Source: Gallionella capsiferriformans ES-2
GTDB lineage: Bacteria > Pseudomonadota > Gammaproteobacteria > Burkholderiales > Gallionellaceae
Direction of reading: 5' to 3'
Assembly (NCBI RefSeq): GCF_000145255.1
Contig: NC_014394.1
Location: 3,038,001 to 3,102,000 of the forward strand
DNA length: 64,000 bases
Positions within the stretch are counted from its first letter, which is position 1. The number at the start of each line of letters is the position of its first letter. The position numbers were made by a program, and so were the translations under genes. This document shows positions 26,355-34,776 of this stretch, one piece after another. Under the pieces are notes generated by a model, which ran no database searches, was not told the origin of the DNA, and saw nothing but the letters and a program-made list of their open reading frames with translations.

Positions 26355-26383
26355 ATTAAACAGATCGGAGGATGTGATGTCAA
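26355..26383 (-). promoter_or_regulatory. sigma70-type promoter of the polysaccharide operon
   Basis: On the minus strand TTGACA (26378-26383) is followed by a 17-base spacer and TTTAAT (26355-26360): a perfect -35 and five of six -10 bases. The predicted start site is about 23 bases before the ATG of the MarR-type gene. No other promoter this strong was noticed in the polysaccharide run, so it could drive much of it. Confidence 0.75.
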
Positions 26384-26391
26384 GCTGTGAA

Positions 26392-27726
26392 CTACTTCAG
26401 TGCCTCGTTGACCTTGGTCAATTCCGCCTCGCCCAGCGAACCGACTGCAGCTTTCAGTCGCAACTGACTCAGCAGATAATTGTATTCCGCCTGATACAGG
26501 TCGCGGCGGGTAGCATAGAGCTGCTGCTGGGCATTGAGTACGTCAAGATTGGTACGAACGCCCACTTCCTGCCCCAGACGGCTGGCCTCCAGCACGCTTT
26601 CACTGGAGGTGAGCGCCTGTTGCAGCGCCTGCACCTGCGAGATACCGCTCACGACACCCAAGTACGCCTGACGGGTTTGTGATGCAACGCTGCGGCGCGC
26701 GTTTTCCAGCTCCTGCCGCGCCCGTTCGCTGTTTGCATTCGCCTCACGCCACTTCGAGTTGGTCGCGCCGCCCTGAAAGATCGGCAGATTCAATTGCACG
26801 CCGACGCTTTTATTAGTGCTGTCGCTGCCGACGCCGAAACTGCTGCCGTTAGCGTAGTTTTTAGAATAGTTCGCTACCAGATCTATCGTCGGATAATGAC
26901 CGCCGCGATTTCTCGCGACTTCCTTTTCGGCAAGCTGAGCGCCGGCCTGCGCGATGGCGATCTGAGGGCTGTTAATCTGAGCATCGCCCACCCATTTTTC
27001 CATATCGGCAGGTTGCGGTGCATCCAGACTGAACTGTTTGCCTAAGGATTTGAGTTCCTTGGGCTGTGCATTGATCAGCTGCTGCAACGCGCTGCGCTTG
27101 ATTTCCAGATTATTCTGCGCGGCAATTTGTTGCGAGGAGGTCAGATCAAAACGCGCTTGCGCCTCGTGGGTATCGGTAATGGTCGCGCTGCCGACTTCGA
27201 AATTGCGTTTGGCCTGCGCCAGTTGCTCAGAAATTGCCGTCTTTTGCGCCTCGGCCAACTGCACGCTGTCCTGCGCGATCAGCACATCGAAGTAGGCTTG
27301 AGCGGTGCGCAGCAGTAAATCCTGCTCGGCCACTTTAAATTGCGCTTCACTTTGGGCGACCTGCAGTTCGGATTCGCTGTAAGCCAGCCAGTTTTGCTGA
27401 CGGAGCAGAGGCTGCACCAGCGTCACGCCGTAACCATGGCTGTTGTAACGCTGATTACCGCCTGGAAACAGGGTCGCGCCCTTGTACTGCGTCGTTAAAT
27501 CGTTAAAGGTGCTGTTGGCCGACAGATTGACGCTCGGCATCAGCAGTGCGCGGCCTTGCGGCAATTTTTCCTGTCCCGCCTGTTGCGCGGCACGCGCCGC
27601 GGCAAACACAGGATCATTGCTTTGCGCGCTGCGGAAGATGTCGAGCAAGTCGGCGGCCTGTGCAAAAAGAGGAGCACCGAGGACAATCGCCAGTGCCAGA
27701 CGTGAGGTGAATAGCTTAGTTTTCAT
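26392..27726 (-). CDS. tolC: TolC-family outer-membrane efflux/secretion protein
   Basis: The 444-residue product starts MKTKLFTSRLALAIVLGAPL with a signal peptide ending near AQA-ADLLDIF. It has the duplicated outer-membrane efflux protein pattern: ARAAQQAGQEKLPQGRALLMPSVNLS, AYFDVLIAQDSVQLAEAQK, then LNLPIFQGGATNSKWREA and TNLDVLNAQQQLYATRRDLYQAEYNYLLS. The trimer forms the exit duct for type I secretion and efflux pumps. The frame is open up to 28140, but that extension overlaps a different gene and has no signal peptide, so 27726 is the start. It is probably transcribed separately from the MarR gene, whose promoter lies at its end. Confidence 0.93.
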   Translation of the reverse strand: MKTKLFTSRLALAIVLGAPLFAQAADLLDIFRSAQSNDPVFAAARAAQQAGQEKLPQGRALLMPSVNLSANSTFNDLTTQYKGATLFPGGNQRYNSHGYGVTLVQPLLRQQNWLAYSESELQVAQSEAQFKVAEQDLLLRTAQAYFDVLIAQDSVQLAEAQKTAISEQLAQAKRNFEVGSATITDTHEAQARFDLTSSQQIAAQNNLEIKRSALQQLINAQPKELKSLGKQFSLDAPQPADMEKWVGDAQINSPQIAIAQAGAQLAEKEVARNRGGHYPTIDLVANYSKNYANGSSFGVGSDSTNKSVGVQLNLPIFQGGATNSKWREANANSERARQELENARRSVASQTRQAYLGVVSGISQVQALQQALTSSESVLEASRLGQEVGVRTNLDVLNAQQQLYATRRDLYQAEYNYLLSQLRLKAAVGSLGEAELTKVNEALK

Positions 27727-27799
27727 CGGATTCGCGCATAGTTTATTAGATTTTGCTAATATTATCGCTTGCCGCCCTAATGCGCAAACGATACTTGAA

Positions 27800-27835
27800 G
27801 TGCCGGCAACAGTACCAAGCATTCGCTGCCGGCAC
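27800..27835. terminator. stem-loop between the YbhN-type gene and tolC
   Basis: A perfect 9-base inverted repeat, GTGCCGGCA (27800-27808) and TGCCGGCAC (27827-27835), with an 18-base loop. It sits just after the stop of the arabinose-lipid operon. A clear U-run is missing, so it is only a probable terminator or RNA-end stabiliser. Confidence 0.45.
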
Positions 27836-27842
27836 AATACCC

Positions 27843-28799
27843 TCAACCCTTTTTCAAACGGCGCTCGGACATCGACAGCGCCATCACGCCCAGCGCCACC
27901 GCAAACCACAGAGTCACAAGCCGAATCAGCACCGTTGCCGCTACCGCCTGCGGTTGCGCGACGCTGTTCAACATCAGCAGCGCAACCATGGTCGCTTCCG
28001 CCCCGCCCAAGCCCCCCGGCAGAAAACTGAGCGCCCCGATCAGCATGGAAAACGCATAGATGAACAGCGCGACCTGAAGCGACAAATCGCTGCCCAACCA
28101 ATGCATGATGTAATAAAACGCCAGCCCTTCCGCACCCCACGCCACCAGCCCCAGCGCGATGCCGTACAACAGCATAGGCAGACTAAAACAATGCCGCGAA
28201 TGCAGCACGACGTCAACGGCATGCCCGGCAAGATTCCCCAAACGGGCAGGCAGTCGCCGCTGCGCGAAAGATTTTAGCACTTCAAGCCACTTTGCCTGCT
28301 GGAGCACCACCAGAATAACAACGATCAGCACGGCCAGGATCAGCACCACAGGCAGCGCCTTGGGATAAATCGCCATGCCGATGGCAACCAGCATCAACAT
28401 ACTGATTAAATTTGACAAATGCTCGGAAAAAAAAGCCGCCAGACTCTCAGGATAGGGCACGCCATGCTTTTTCAGAAACACGCTGCGTATCGCCTCACCC
28501 GCCTTACCCGGCAGTATCGTCAGACCAAAGCCCGCAATGTAAATTCGCAGGCTCTCGGGCGCATACACACGGTGGCCCAGCAACGCTAAAAATTTCTGCC
28601 AGCGCACAAATCGCACGCCGTAGTTAACCAGCGAGAGCAGCAGCGCAATGGCGGTGCCGACAAATCCGACCCGCACGATTGCCGCCACCACCTCGTGCCA
28701 GCCACCCCACAGCGAAAAGGCCAGATAGCCTGCGGCGCTCAGTAAAATCACCAGCAACAGCGCGCGAAACCGCCAGCCGGACAACACAGTGCCCGTCAT
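27843..28799 (-). CDS. YbhN/LPG-synthase-TM-like integral membrane protein
   Basis: A 318-residue protein with about eight hydrophobic segments of the flippase-like family that includes YbhN and the membrane half of lysylphosphatidylglycerol synthase. Recognisable parts are VNYGVRFVRWQKFLALLG, FGLTILPGKAGEAIRSVFL and SFLPGGLGGAEATMVALL. Members often accompany lipid-linked sugar genes and are suspected of moving lipid substrates, but this is unproven. The start overlaps the UbiA-type gene by 4 bases, so it is the last gene of the arabinose-lipid set and a candidate for flipping polyprenyl-phosphoryl-arabinose. Confidence 0.82.
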   Translation of the reverse strand: MTGTVLSGWRFRALLLVILLSAAGYLAFSLWGGWHEVVAAIVRVGFVGTAIALLLSLVNYGVRFVRWQKFLALLGHRVYAPESLRIYIAGFGLTILPGKAGEAIRSVFLKKHGVPYPESLAAFFSEHLSNLISMLMLVAIGMAIYPKALPVVLILAVLIVVILVVLQQAKWLEVLKSFAQRRLPARLGNLAGHAVDVVLHSRHCFSLPMLLYGIALGLVAWGAEGLAFYYIMHWLGSDLSLQVALFIYAFSMLIGALSFLPGGLGGAEATMVALLMLNSVAQPQAVAATVLIRLVTLWFAVALGVMALSMSERRLKKG

Positions 28800-29671
28800 G
28801 AAATCAGCAGCATCGTCGCGAGCAGCCAGGCGCCCAGCGAAATAAACAGGTGGGGGTCGCGTACCAGATCATGCGACGGGTCGCCCCCGCGGCTCTGGTG
28901 ATGCAGCAGGTAGATGTAACGGAACATCCCGTACATCACGAACGGTACGGTGTAGATCAGATTATTCGTGCCGTGGATGCGTATCGTGTCGGCGTTCATG
29001 GTGTACAGGCTGTAGCTCATGATCACCCCTGAGGCGGTGATGCCTATCATCTTATCGAGCAGCACCGGACTGTAATGCGCCAGCACGCGGCGATGCGCGG
29101 CCTTGTCTTCGGTCAGCGCGATGATTTCCGCGCGGCGTTTGGCAAACCCCAGAAACAGCGTCACCATCAGACCGCACAGCAGCAGCCATTGCGATGGCGG
29201 AATGCCCACCCCCAGCGTGCCGGCGAGCAGGCGCAACATGAATCCGGTGGCGATGATGAACACATCCAGTATCACCACATGCTTGAGCCGCAACGAATAG
29301 GCAATGTTCATCAGCGCATAGCCTGCCAGTATCAGCAGCACGACGGGGGAGGCGAGATACGCCAGCAGCAGCCCCGCCGTTCCCAGCGACACGGCGAGCA
29401 GGATGGCGGAAAAAACCGACACCTCGCCTGAGGCCAGCGGCCGCAAGCGCTTCTTCGGATGCTGTTTGTCCTGCTCCACATCGACCAGATCGTTGAGCGT
29501 ATAAATCGCGCTCGACACCAGACAAAATGCCGCAAAGGCCATCATGACCTCTATCACTGCCGCCTGATCATGCCAGGCGTGGCCGAACAACAGGCCGGCA
29601 AACACGAAGGTATTTTTCACCCACTGATAAGGGCGCATCAGACGCAGCAGCGGTAACAATGTTTTCATCAT
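28796..29671 (-). CDS. UbiA-family polyprenyl-phosphate phosphoribosyltransferase
   Basis: A 291-residue membrane prenyltransferase. The N-terminus LLRLMRPYQWVKNTFVFAGL and the first Asp-rich motif NDLVDVEQD (N60, D61, D64, D68) followed by KKRLRPLASGEV match the decaprenyl-phosphate 5-phosphoribosyltransferase group (mycobacterial Rv3806c/UbiA) rather than quinone enzymes. It should transfer phosphoribose from PRPP to polyprenyl phosphate at the cytoplasmic membrane. The gene context of a phosphatase, DprE2 and DprE1 in overlapping order supports this. Overlap with the HAD gene is 4 bases (ATGA). Confidence 0.85.
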   Translation of the reverse strand: MMKTLLPLLRLMRPYQWVKNTFVFAGLLFGHAWHDQAAVIEVMMAFAAFCLVSSAIYTLNDLVDVEQDKQHPKKRLRPLASGEVSVFSAILLAVSLGTAGLLLAYLASPVVLLILAGYALMNIAYSLRLKHVVILDVFIIATGFMLRLLAGTLGVGIPPSQWLLLCGLMVTLFLGFAKRRAEIIALTEDKAAHRRVLAHYSPVLLDKMIGITASGVIMSYSLYTMNADTIRIHGTNNLIYTVPFVMYGMFRYIYLLHHQSRGGDPSHDLVRDPHLFISLGAWLLATMLLIS

Positions 29672-30282
29672 CTCGATTCTGGAAATTGCCGGTAATAGGA
29701 GAAATCCGCGCTCGCCAGCAATTCGCGATCCCCCCGACTGTCGCCGTAGGCATACAAAGTATAAGTGCTGCGCTCGCCCAGCAACGCCGCAAGGCGCCTG
29801 AGCTTTTCTGCGCCAAAACAGTTCACCCCTGACATCCTGCCTGTCAGGGTGCGATCATCGCGTATTTCCAGTTGCGTGGCGATCACCTCATCAAAGCCGG
29901 CGATTTTCGCCCAGGGTCTGACGTATAACTCAAGCGATGCGCTGATCAGCACACAGCGATGCCCCTGCTGTTTGTGCCACGCGAGCCGCCGCATCGCATC
30001 CGGCCGCAACAGCGCCGGCACCACCTGAGCTGCGAACAGGTCAGCCTCCTGTTGCAACGCATCGATATTTTTGGCCCCTAGACATGCGACAAAGACCCGC
30101 TCCTTCGCGATGCCGTTATCGATCAGCCCCAAGGCATAGGCCGCCAGCGTGCGGGATAAACGCAAGGCCTGAACCATCACCGCCCATACCCCCAGCGTGT
30201 GCAGCAAAAAAGGCAACAGCGTATCGCGACGCGTTAACGTGCCGTCGAAATCGAATGCCGCCACGACCTCGCTCTGACTCAC
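29668..30282 (-). CDS. HAD-IB family phosphatase
   Basis: A 204-residue phosphoserine-phosphatase-like hydrolase. The nucleophile motif is DFDGTLTRRD (D11, D13), motif II lies in VLISASLELYVRPWA, and motif III in YAYGDSRGDRELL. In the arabinose-lipid pathway, polyprenyl-phosphoryl-5-phosphoribose must lose its 5-phosphate. A HAD enzyme placed between the UbiA transferase and DprE2 genes is the natural candidate. The general fold is secure; the lipid substrate is inferred from context. It overlaps both neighbours by 4 bases. Confidence 0.85.
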   Translation of the reverse strand: MSQSEVVAAFDFDGTLTRRDTLLPFLLHTLGVWAVMVQALRLSRTLAAYALGLIDNGIAKERVFVACLGAKNIDALQQEADLFAAQVVPALLRPDAMRRLAWHKQQGHRCVLISASLELYVRPWAKIAGFDEVIATQLEIRDDRTLTGRMSGVNCFGAEKLRRLAALLGERSTYTLYAYGDSRGDRELLASADFSYYRQFPESR

Positions 30283-31019
30283 ATCTTCATCCGTTTAAAG
30301 ACAAACTCGGGGATATGCTTGATGATCAGCATGATATAGCGCCAAAATCCCGGCAGATACACCACATCGGCCGATTTTCCCAGCGTCGCGACGATGCGCT
30401 GACCGATCTGCTGCGGGGTGGCGACCAGAAACAGGCCGGGCAAACCATAGGTCATCGCCGTATCCACGAAACCGGGCTTCACAGTGATGACGCGCACCCC
30501 GTGAGGATAGAGCCGGTTGCGCAGCCCCTGCAGGTACAGGCTGAGCGCCCCCTTGGCCGCGCCGTACACATAATTACTCTGCCGGCCGCGATCCCCTGCC
30601 ACCGAAGAAATGCCGATGATAAAGCCGCGCTGCAAGGGCTCGAAATAATTCGCGCACAGGCCGAGGATTGAGACCGCACCGGTAAAATTGCTGGCGATGA
30701 CTTTGGCGGCCACGGCAAAATCACGCGCCGCCAGCTGATCGCCCAGATAGCCGAAGGCCAGTACCACCCCCGACAACTCGGGCGTATCCGCCTGCACCGC
30801 ATTAAAAAAGGCCTCGTGTGTTTCGGTCGCTTCCGCGTCGAAAACGCGATAGTGCACCGTCACCCCATAGCGCAATTGAAGATCCAAGGCGCTGCGCCGC
30901 AATTCGTCCTCATCGCGAGAAGCCAGATACAGGTTATCGCCCCGCGCGGCAAACGCTGACGCGACCCCGCGCGCAATGGCGGAGGTCGCACCCAGTATCA
31001 GTATGCATTCACTCATCAA
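30279..31019 (-). CDS. dprE2: DprE2-like decaprenylphosphoryl-2-ketoribose reductase
   Basis: A 246-residue classical SDR with the DprE2-type nucleotide motif ILGATSAIARGVASAFA, GDQLAARDF, SSVAGDRGRQSNYVYGAAKGAL (catalytic Ser, then Tyr and Lys in YGAAK) and VKPGFVDTAMTY. DprE2 uses NADH to reduce the 2-keto lipid intermediate to polyprenylphosphoryl-D-arabinose. Its stop and start overlap the HAD and DprE1 genes, the same pairing as in actinobacteria. The call is based on motifs and on the DprE1 neighbour. Confidence 0.88.
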   Translation of the reverse strand: MMSECILILGATSAIARGVASAFAARGDNLYLASRDEDELRRSALDLQLRYGVTVHYRVFDAEATETHEAFFNAVQADTPELSGVVLAFGYLGDQLAARDFAVAAKVIASNFTGAVSILGLCANYFEPLQRGFIIGISSVAGDRGRQSNYVYGAAKGALSLYLQGLRNRLYPHGVRVITVKPGFVDTAMTYGLPGLFLVATPQQIGQRIVATLGKSADVVYLPGFWRYIMLIIKHIPEFVFKRMKM

Positions 31020-32344
31020 GCCTCCTTGTGCGCCGTGATGCCCAAACGCCGTGACAAGCTGGAACTGAAGCGCTGCTCAGGATCAACCGAATCTTTTTCG
31101 GCCAACCATTCCTGATAGCGCGGATACATCAGAGCAAAGGTCTCAGCTGATAAGCGCGCATCCTTGGCCAGATACACCCGGCCGCCGTAGTGCAGCACGA
31201 TTTCATCAAGCGTGTTCAAGAGGCTAAACAGCCCCGCGTCGCGGATCGGCAAATCGAGCGCCAGCGTGTAACCCTTCATCGGAAAGGACAGCAGCCCGCG
31301 CCCTTCGGCGCCGAAGCGTTTCAAAACAGCCAAAAACGACGGCCGGCGACTCGCTGACAGTGTTTGCAGCAATTTTTGTATCCCCTCATAGGCCGCCGCG
31401 TCCGGAATCACGCACTGGTATTGCACGAAACCGCGCTTGCCGTACATCCGGTTCCAGTTTTCCAGCGCGTCCAAGGGATAAAAATACGCATCCCAGCCGC
31501 TCGCGAAAGCCTCGGGCTTGCCCGACTCGCGGCGGAAATACTGTGCATTGAATGCGCCTATGCTGATCGAATTGAGTGCCCAGTCGGGAAAGTCGAACGG
31601 GATGCGACGCTGAGCGCCCGTTTGCGGCACGGAGGTTGCCTCTTCCGCATGATGACCGCACATCAGGATGCCGCGCCCCAGCTGCGCGCCGGTCGCCATG
31701 CTGTCTATCCACGCCACGGTGTAACGATCGTCGATGGCCTGCATCAGCGCGAATAACTGCTCGAGATTCGCGGCCGCATGGTGCCGCACTGTCATCTGCG
31801 AATGCTTAATCGCGATGAGCTTAATCGTCACCTCAGCGATAATGCCGGTCAGCCCCATCCCCCCGACCGTCGCCCAGAACAGCGGCGCATTTTGCTCAGC
31901 CGAGCAGGTCATGCGACTGCCATCCGCCAGCACGAGCTCGATGGACAGCACATGATCGCCAAAGGCGCCGTCGTGGTGGTGATTCTTGCCGTGCACATCC
32001 GCCGCCACGCAACCGCCCAGCGAGACAAATTTAGTACCTGGCGTGACCGGCAAAAACCAGCCTTTGGGCACGATGACCGCCAAAATCTCGCCCAGTGTCA
32101 CACCGGCTTCCGCGCGCAGGATGCCCTGTGCCGTATCGAATTCAAGCAGCCGGTTCACGCGTTCGGTGAGCAACACGCGCCCGTTTTCGTTGAGCGAGGC
32201 ATCCCCGTAGCTGCGCCCCTGACCGCGCACGATCAGGTTAGCCGTATCGGGGAGCAACGCTGCATAACGCTCGGGGCGAGCAAGCTCACAGACCTGCACC
32301 GGATAGCGCCCCCAGCCACTGATCGCAGTTGTTAAAGTTCCCAT
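31016..32344 (-). CDS. dprE1: DprE1-like decaprenylphosphoryl-ribose 2'-oxidase (FAD)
   Basis: A 442-residue FAD-linked oxidase. It has GQGRSYGDASL (41-51), PVTPGTKFVSLGG, VHGKNHHHDGAFGDHV, FWATVGGMGLTGII and the C-terminal YLAKDARLS. All align with DprE1, which oxidises C2 of polyprenylphosphoryl-ribose and with DprE2 yields the arabinose epimer. The residue equivalent to Mycobacterium tuberculosis Cys387, the benzothiazinone target, is Ala362 in GYTLALDLPI. The gene begins directly after the stop of the GT39 gene and overlaps dprE2 by 4 bases. Confidence 0.9.
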   Translation of the reverse strand: MGTLTTAISGWGRYPVQVCELARPERYAALLPDTANLIVRGQGRSYGDASLNENGRVLLTERVNRLLEFDTAQGILRAEAGVTLGEILAVIVPKGWFLPVTPGTKFVSLGGCVAADVHGKNHHHDGAFGDHVLSIELVLADGSRMTCSAEQNAPLFWATVGGMGLTGIIAEVTIKLIAIKHSQMTVRHHAAANLEQLFALMQAIDDRYTVAWIDSMATGAQLGRGILMCGHHAEEATSVPQTGAQRRIPFDFPDWALNSISIGAFNAQYFRRESGKPEAFASGWDAYFYPLDALENWNRMYGKRGFVQYQCVIPDAAAYEGIQKLLQTLSASRRPSFLAVLKRFGAEGRGLLSFPMKGYTLALDLPIRDAGLFSLLNTLDEIVLHYGGRVYLAKDARLSAETFALMYPRYQEWLAEKDSVDPEQRFSSSLSRRLGITAHKEA

Positions 32345-33856
32345 CTAGTTCACCTGTTCCGGAAAATATTTTTCGCAGAAATAACACGGCGCATGCGGTA
32401 AAAATGCGGGGATTTTATAGTGCCGGCTCAAAATGGGTCTCAATATCTTCTCTTTATAAGCACGGTAATCAAAATCATAGCCCAGCACAAAATAGAAAGG
32501 CACGCCGCGCAACTCAAACGTCACAACCTCCACGCGGCTAAAATAAGGCGCGTACAACGCCAGATCCGGCGCGGATTTAATGATCACCAGCACATTGCGC
32601 CCGTTCAACTGACGAAAATCGGTCAGCATGTCGTCCTGCCGCGCAAAAGTCGAACCGCTGCCGAACACCGAAAAGTTCTTGCCGTAATGGTAGGAGATGA
32701 TCGCCGCCGACGTATAGCCGTCCGATGACAGCACAAAGCCCTGTTGCTCATAGGGGCGCACCTTATCGACGATCTCGTCATTCCTGAACATGAACACGAT
32801 GCCGTCGTACAGGTTCGTGCCCTTCCAACTCTCCATCGGCATCAAAGCGATCACCGCGACAACCGCCAGATGCGCGCCCGTAAACCACAGGGTGAATTTA
32901 AAGGTCGAGCGCAGCGCCTGCCCGCTTAGCATCATGCCGAGCATCACATACAAGAAAGGATAGAACGCCAGCACCCAGTGCAGACCGATATCCCGCTTGA
33001 GCGACAACAAAGCCAACAAGGTGAGCGGCAGGCAGAACAGCCAGGCAAACAGGCGAAACTCCGGATGGCTGAAGGTTAGCCGCCATTGCGCACGGTGTTT
33101 AAACACATAGTAAATCACCGGCGGCGTCATCAGATACAGCTGCACCGCGAGGAAAGTCGCGATCTTATCCGGCGAGAAGTGCTCATTTTCGTTGCGGTTA
33201 TACAGGTTGAACAGGATGTTGTCCCAGCAATGGGTGTAGTTCCAGTACAAATTGACCAGCGCAAACGGCAGCGCGGCAAGATAGAGCAGCGCGAAGCCTT
33301 TGGTCTTTTGCAGCGACTTAGCCGAAAAAACAAAATAGGCCAGATACGCCAGACCCAGCAGCACCGCGAAATATTTGGACAGAAAAGCCATGCCGAACAA
33401 GGCACCGGCTAACCCATACCAGCGCAGGCTGTTTTTCTGCAAGGCACGAGAGAGCGCCCAGGCTGACAGGAAAGCGAACAAAATCAAAGGGGTGTCTGTC
33501 GTGACCAGCACGTTCAGCACATTCAGCGGGGAGACCAGATACAGCATCGCGGCCAGCTGCGCACGGGTTTCGTCGAACGGCCTGATCAGCCGGTAGATTC
33601 CGATGCCGATCAGCGTCGAGAGCAAAATCGCCGGCAGGCGCAACACGACTTCCGAGTTGCCCAGACACAACATCAGCTGCAAAAACCAGCCCGCCATGGG
33701 CGGGTGATCGTAATAACCAAAATCGGGGTGATGCGCCCAGACGACGAAATAAGCCTCATCACCGGACAGCGGAATCAGCCAAGCAAGATAAAACTTGATC
33801 GCCAGCGTTACCAGCAAAACCATTGCAAGCGGCGACATAAGCTTCATATCGCTCAT
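32345..33856 (-). CDS. GT39/ArnT-like polyprenyl-phosphate-sugar glycosyltransferase
   Basis: A 503-residue membrane glycosyltransferase of the PMT/ArnT superfamily. The first loop has the conserved acidic pair (LSGDEAYFVVWAHHPDFGYYDHPPM), then ten to twelve membrane helices, and a C-terminal periplasmic domain from about residue 350. Such enzymes use a polyprenyl-phosphate sugar on the periplasmic side. As the first gene of the DprE1/DprE2/UbiA set it is the likely user of polyprenylphosphoryl-arabinose; the acceptor (glycan, lipid A or pilin) is unknown. The C-terminal APCYFCEKYF pair of cysteines is unusual. Confidence 0.82.
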   Translation of the reverse strand: MSDMKLMSPLAMVLLVTLAIKFYLAWLIPLSGDEAYFVVWAHHPDFGYYDHPPMAGWFLQLMLCLGNSEVVLRLPAILLSTLIGIGIYRLIRPFDETRAQLAAMLYLVSPLNVLNVLVTTDTPLILFAFLSAWALSRALQKNSLRWYGLAGALFGMAFLSKYFAVLLGLAYLAYFVFSAKSLQKTKGFALLYLAALPFALVNLYWNYTHCWDNILFNLYNRNENEHFSPDKIATFLAVQLYLMTPPVIYYVFKHRAQWRLTFSHPEFRLFAWLFCLPLTLLALLSLKRDIGLHWVLAFYPFLYVMLGMMLSGQALRSTFKFTLWFTGAHLAVVAVIALMPMESWKGTNLYDGIVFMFRNDEIVDKVRPYEQQGFVLSSDGYTSAAIISYHYGKNFSVFGSGSTFARQDDMLTDFRQLNGRNVLVIIKSAPDLALYAPYFSRVEVVTFELRGVPFYFVLGYDFDYRAYKEKILRPILSRHYKIPAFLPHAPCYFCEKYFPEQVN

Positions 33857-33898
33857 CGGGTCACAGCTCGCATCAGGCCTGAAAAAATCAAACGCCGC

Positions 33899-34546
33899 TT
33901 AAAATACAAACCGTTTAGGCTGTTGCGCATTTTGCAGCGCGGCAACGGACGTTTCCATGATGTTGACCGTTTCAAAAACATCGGCCGCAACGCGCGTGAT
34001 CAGCCGGGCTTCCATGACCGGGGCATCGCCGACGATGGCAAACAGGCGTCCGCCGACATTCAGACTACTTTGAAACACCAGCGGCAACACCGGCGTCGAA
34101 CCCGTCAATACGATGACGTCATATTTTTCGCTGCCCCAGCCATGCGATGCGTCGCCGACCGCCAGCGTCACATTTTCACGGTGCAGCAAATGGGTGCGCG
34201 CAATTTCACTCAATTCAGGCACGATTTCGACCGAGGTGACGTGACCTGCAAATGCGGACAGCAACGCCGTCAGATAGCCGCTGCCGGTACCGACTTCCAG
34301 CACTTTATCCGAGCGCCCGATATGTAACTCCTGCAACGCACGCGCTTCGAGTTTAGGCTGCCACATCGAGACGCCGTAGCCTAACGGAATTTCCATATCC
34401 ATAAAGGCCATCGCTTTTTTACCGTCAGGCACGAACTGTTCACGCCTGACGTGATGGAGCAACTCGAGAATCCGCGCTTCCAACACATCACACGGGCGAA
34501 TTTGCTGTTCAATCATATTGAAGCGTGCCTGTTCCAGATTCTGCAT
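33899..34546 (-). CDS. pcm: protein-L-isoaspartate O-methyltransferase
   Basis: A 215-residue SAM-dependent methyltransferase that starts repair of isoaspartyl residues. It has ARFNMIEQQIRPCDVLEAR, VGTGSGYLTALLSAFAG (SAM motif I), VTSVEIVPEL and YDVIVLTGSTPVLP. ATG at 34546 is preferred because a GGAG site lies six bases upstream; the ATG at 34558 adds only MEIK. The gene is divergent from thiC. In many betaproteobacteria pcm lies close to tolC; here the arabinose-lipid genes separate them (inference on synteny). Confidence 0.9.
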   Translation of the reverse strand: MQNLEQARFNMIEQQIRPCDVLEARILELLHHVRREQFVPDGKKAMAFMDMEIPLGYGVSMWQPKLEARALQELHIGRSDKVLEVGTGSGYLTALLSAFAGHVTSVEIVPELSEIARTHLLHRENVTLAVGDASHGWGSEKYDVIVLTGSTPVLPLVFQSSLNVGGRLFAIVGDAPVMEARLITRVAADVFETVNIMETSVAALQNAQQPKRFVF

Positions 34547-34585
34547 TTTGATCTCCATCCCTGAGTAATTAAGGTAAAACTCGCA

Positions 34586-34615
34586 TTGCGTTTGATTTTA
34601 TCCCGGCAGTATAGC
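34586..34615 (+). promoter_or_regulatory. possible thiC promoter
   Basis: TTGCGT (34586-34591), an 18-base spacer and TATAGC (34610-34615) precede the riboswitch by about 75 bases. Both hexamers are imperfect, so this is a weak prediction. Confidence 0.3.
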
Positions 34616-34689
34616 AACACACCCCGTCTGGCTCAACACAACTACGCGCGCAGGGTTGCTTTTCCTTCATTTTTCCAGTAACTTGCACG

Positions 34690-34776
34690 ACTCGCTGGGG
34701 GTCTTTGTCTGTTTTTTTCAGCAAAGTGAGAAACACCCTTTGAACCTGTACGGATAATGCCGTCGTAGGGAAGCAC
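34690..34776 (+). ncRNA. TPP riboswitch (THI element) controlling thiC
   Basis: The aptamer core is well preserved: a GGGGG segment near the 5' side, GTGAGAAACACCC in the middle, then TTGAACCTG, GGATAATGCC and CGTAGGGAAGC. These match the THI-box consensus from bacterial thiC leaders. It lies 30 bases before the thiC start, and its 3' end forms part of an intrinsic terminator stem. Binding of thiamine pyrophosphate should favour termination. No thiamine gene other than thiC is present in the window. Confidence 0.93.

Noticed and set aside
27750-27780. tolC promoter (TTGCGC-17-TAATAT on the minus strand)
   Set aside because: Only three of six and four of six bases agree with consensus, so it is not listed as a feature.
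27727-28140. Open frame continuing upstream of tolC on the minus strand
   Set aside because: It has no signal peptide or ribosome binding site, and most of it overlaps the YbhN-type gene in another frame. The signal peptide at 27726 fixes the tolC start.
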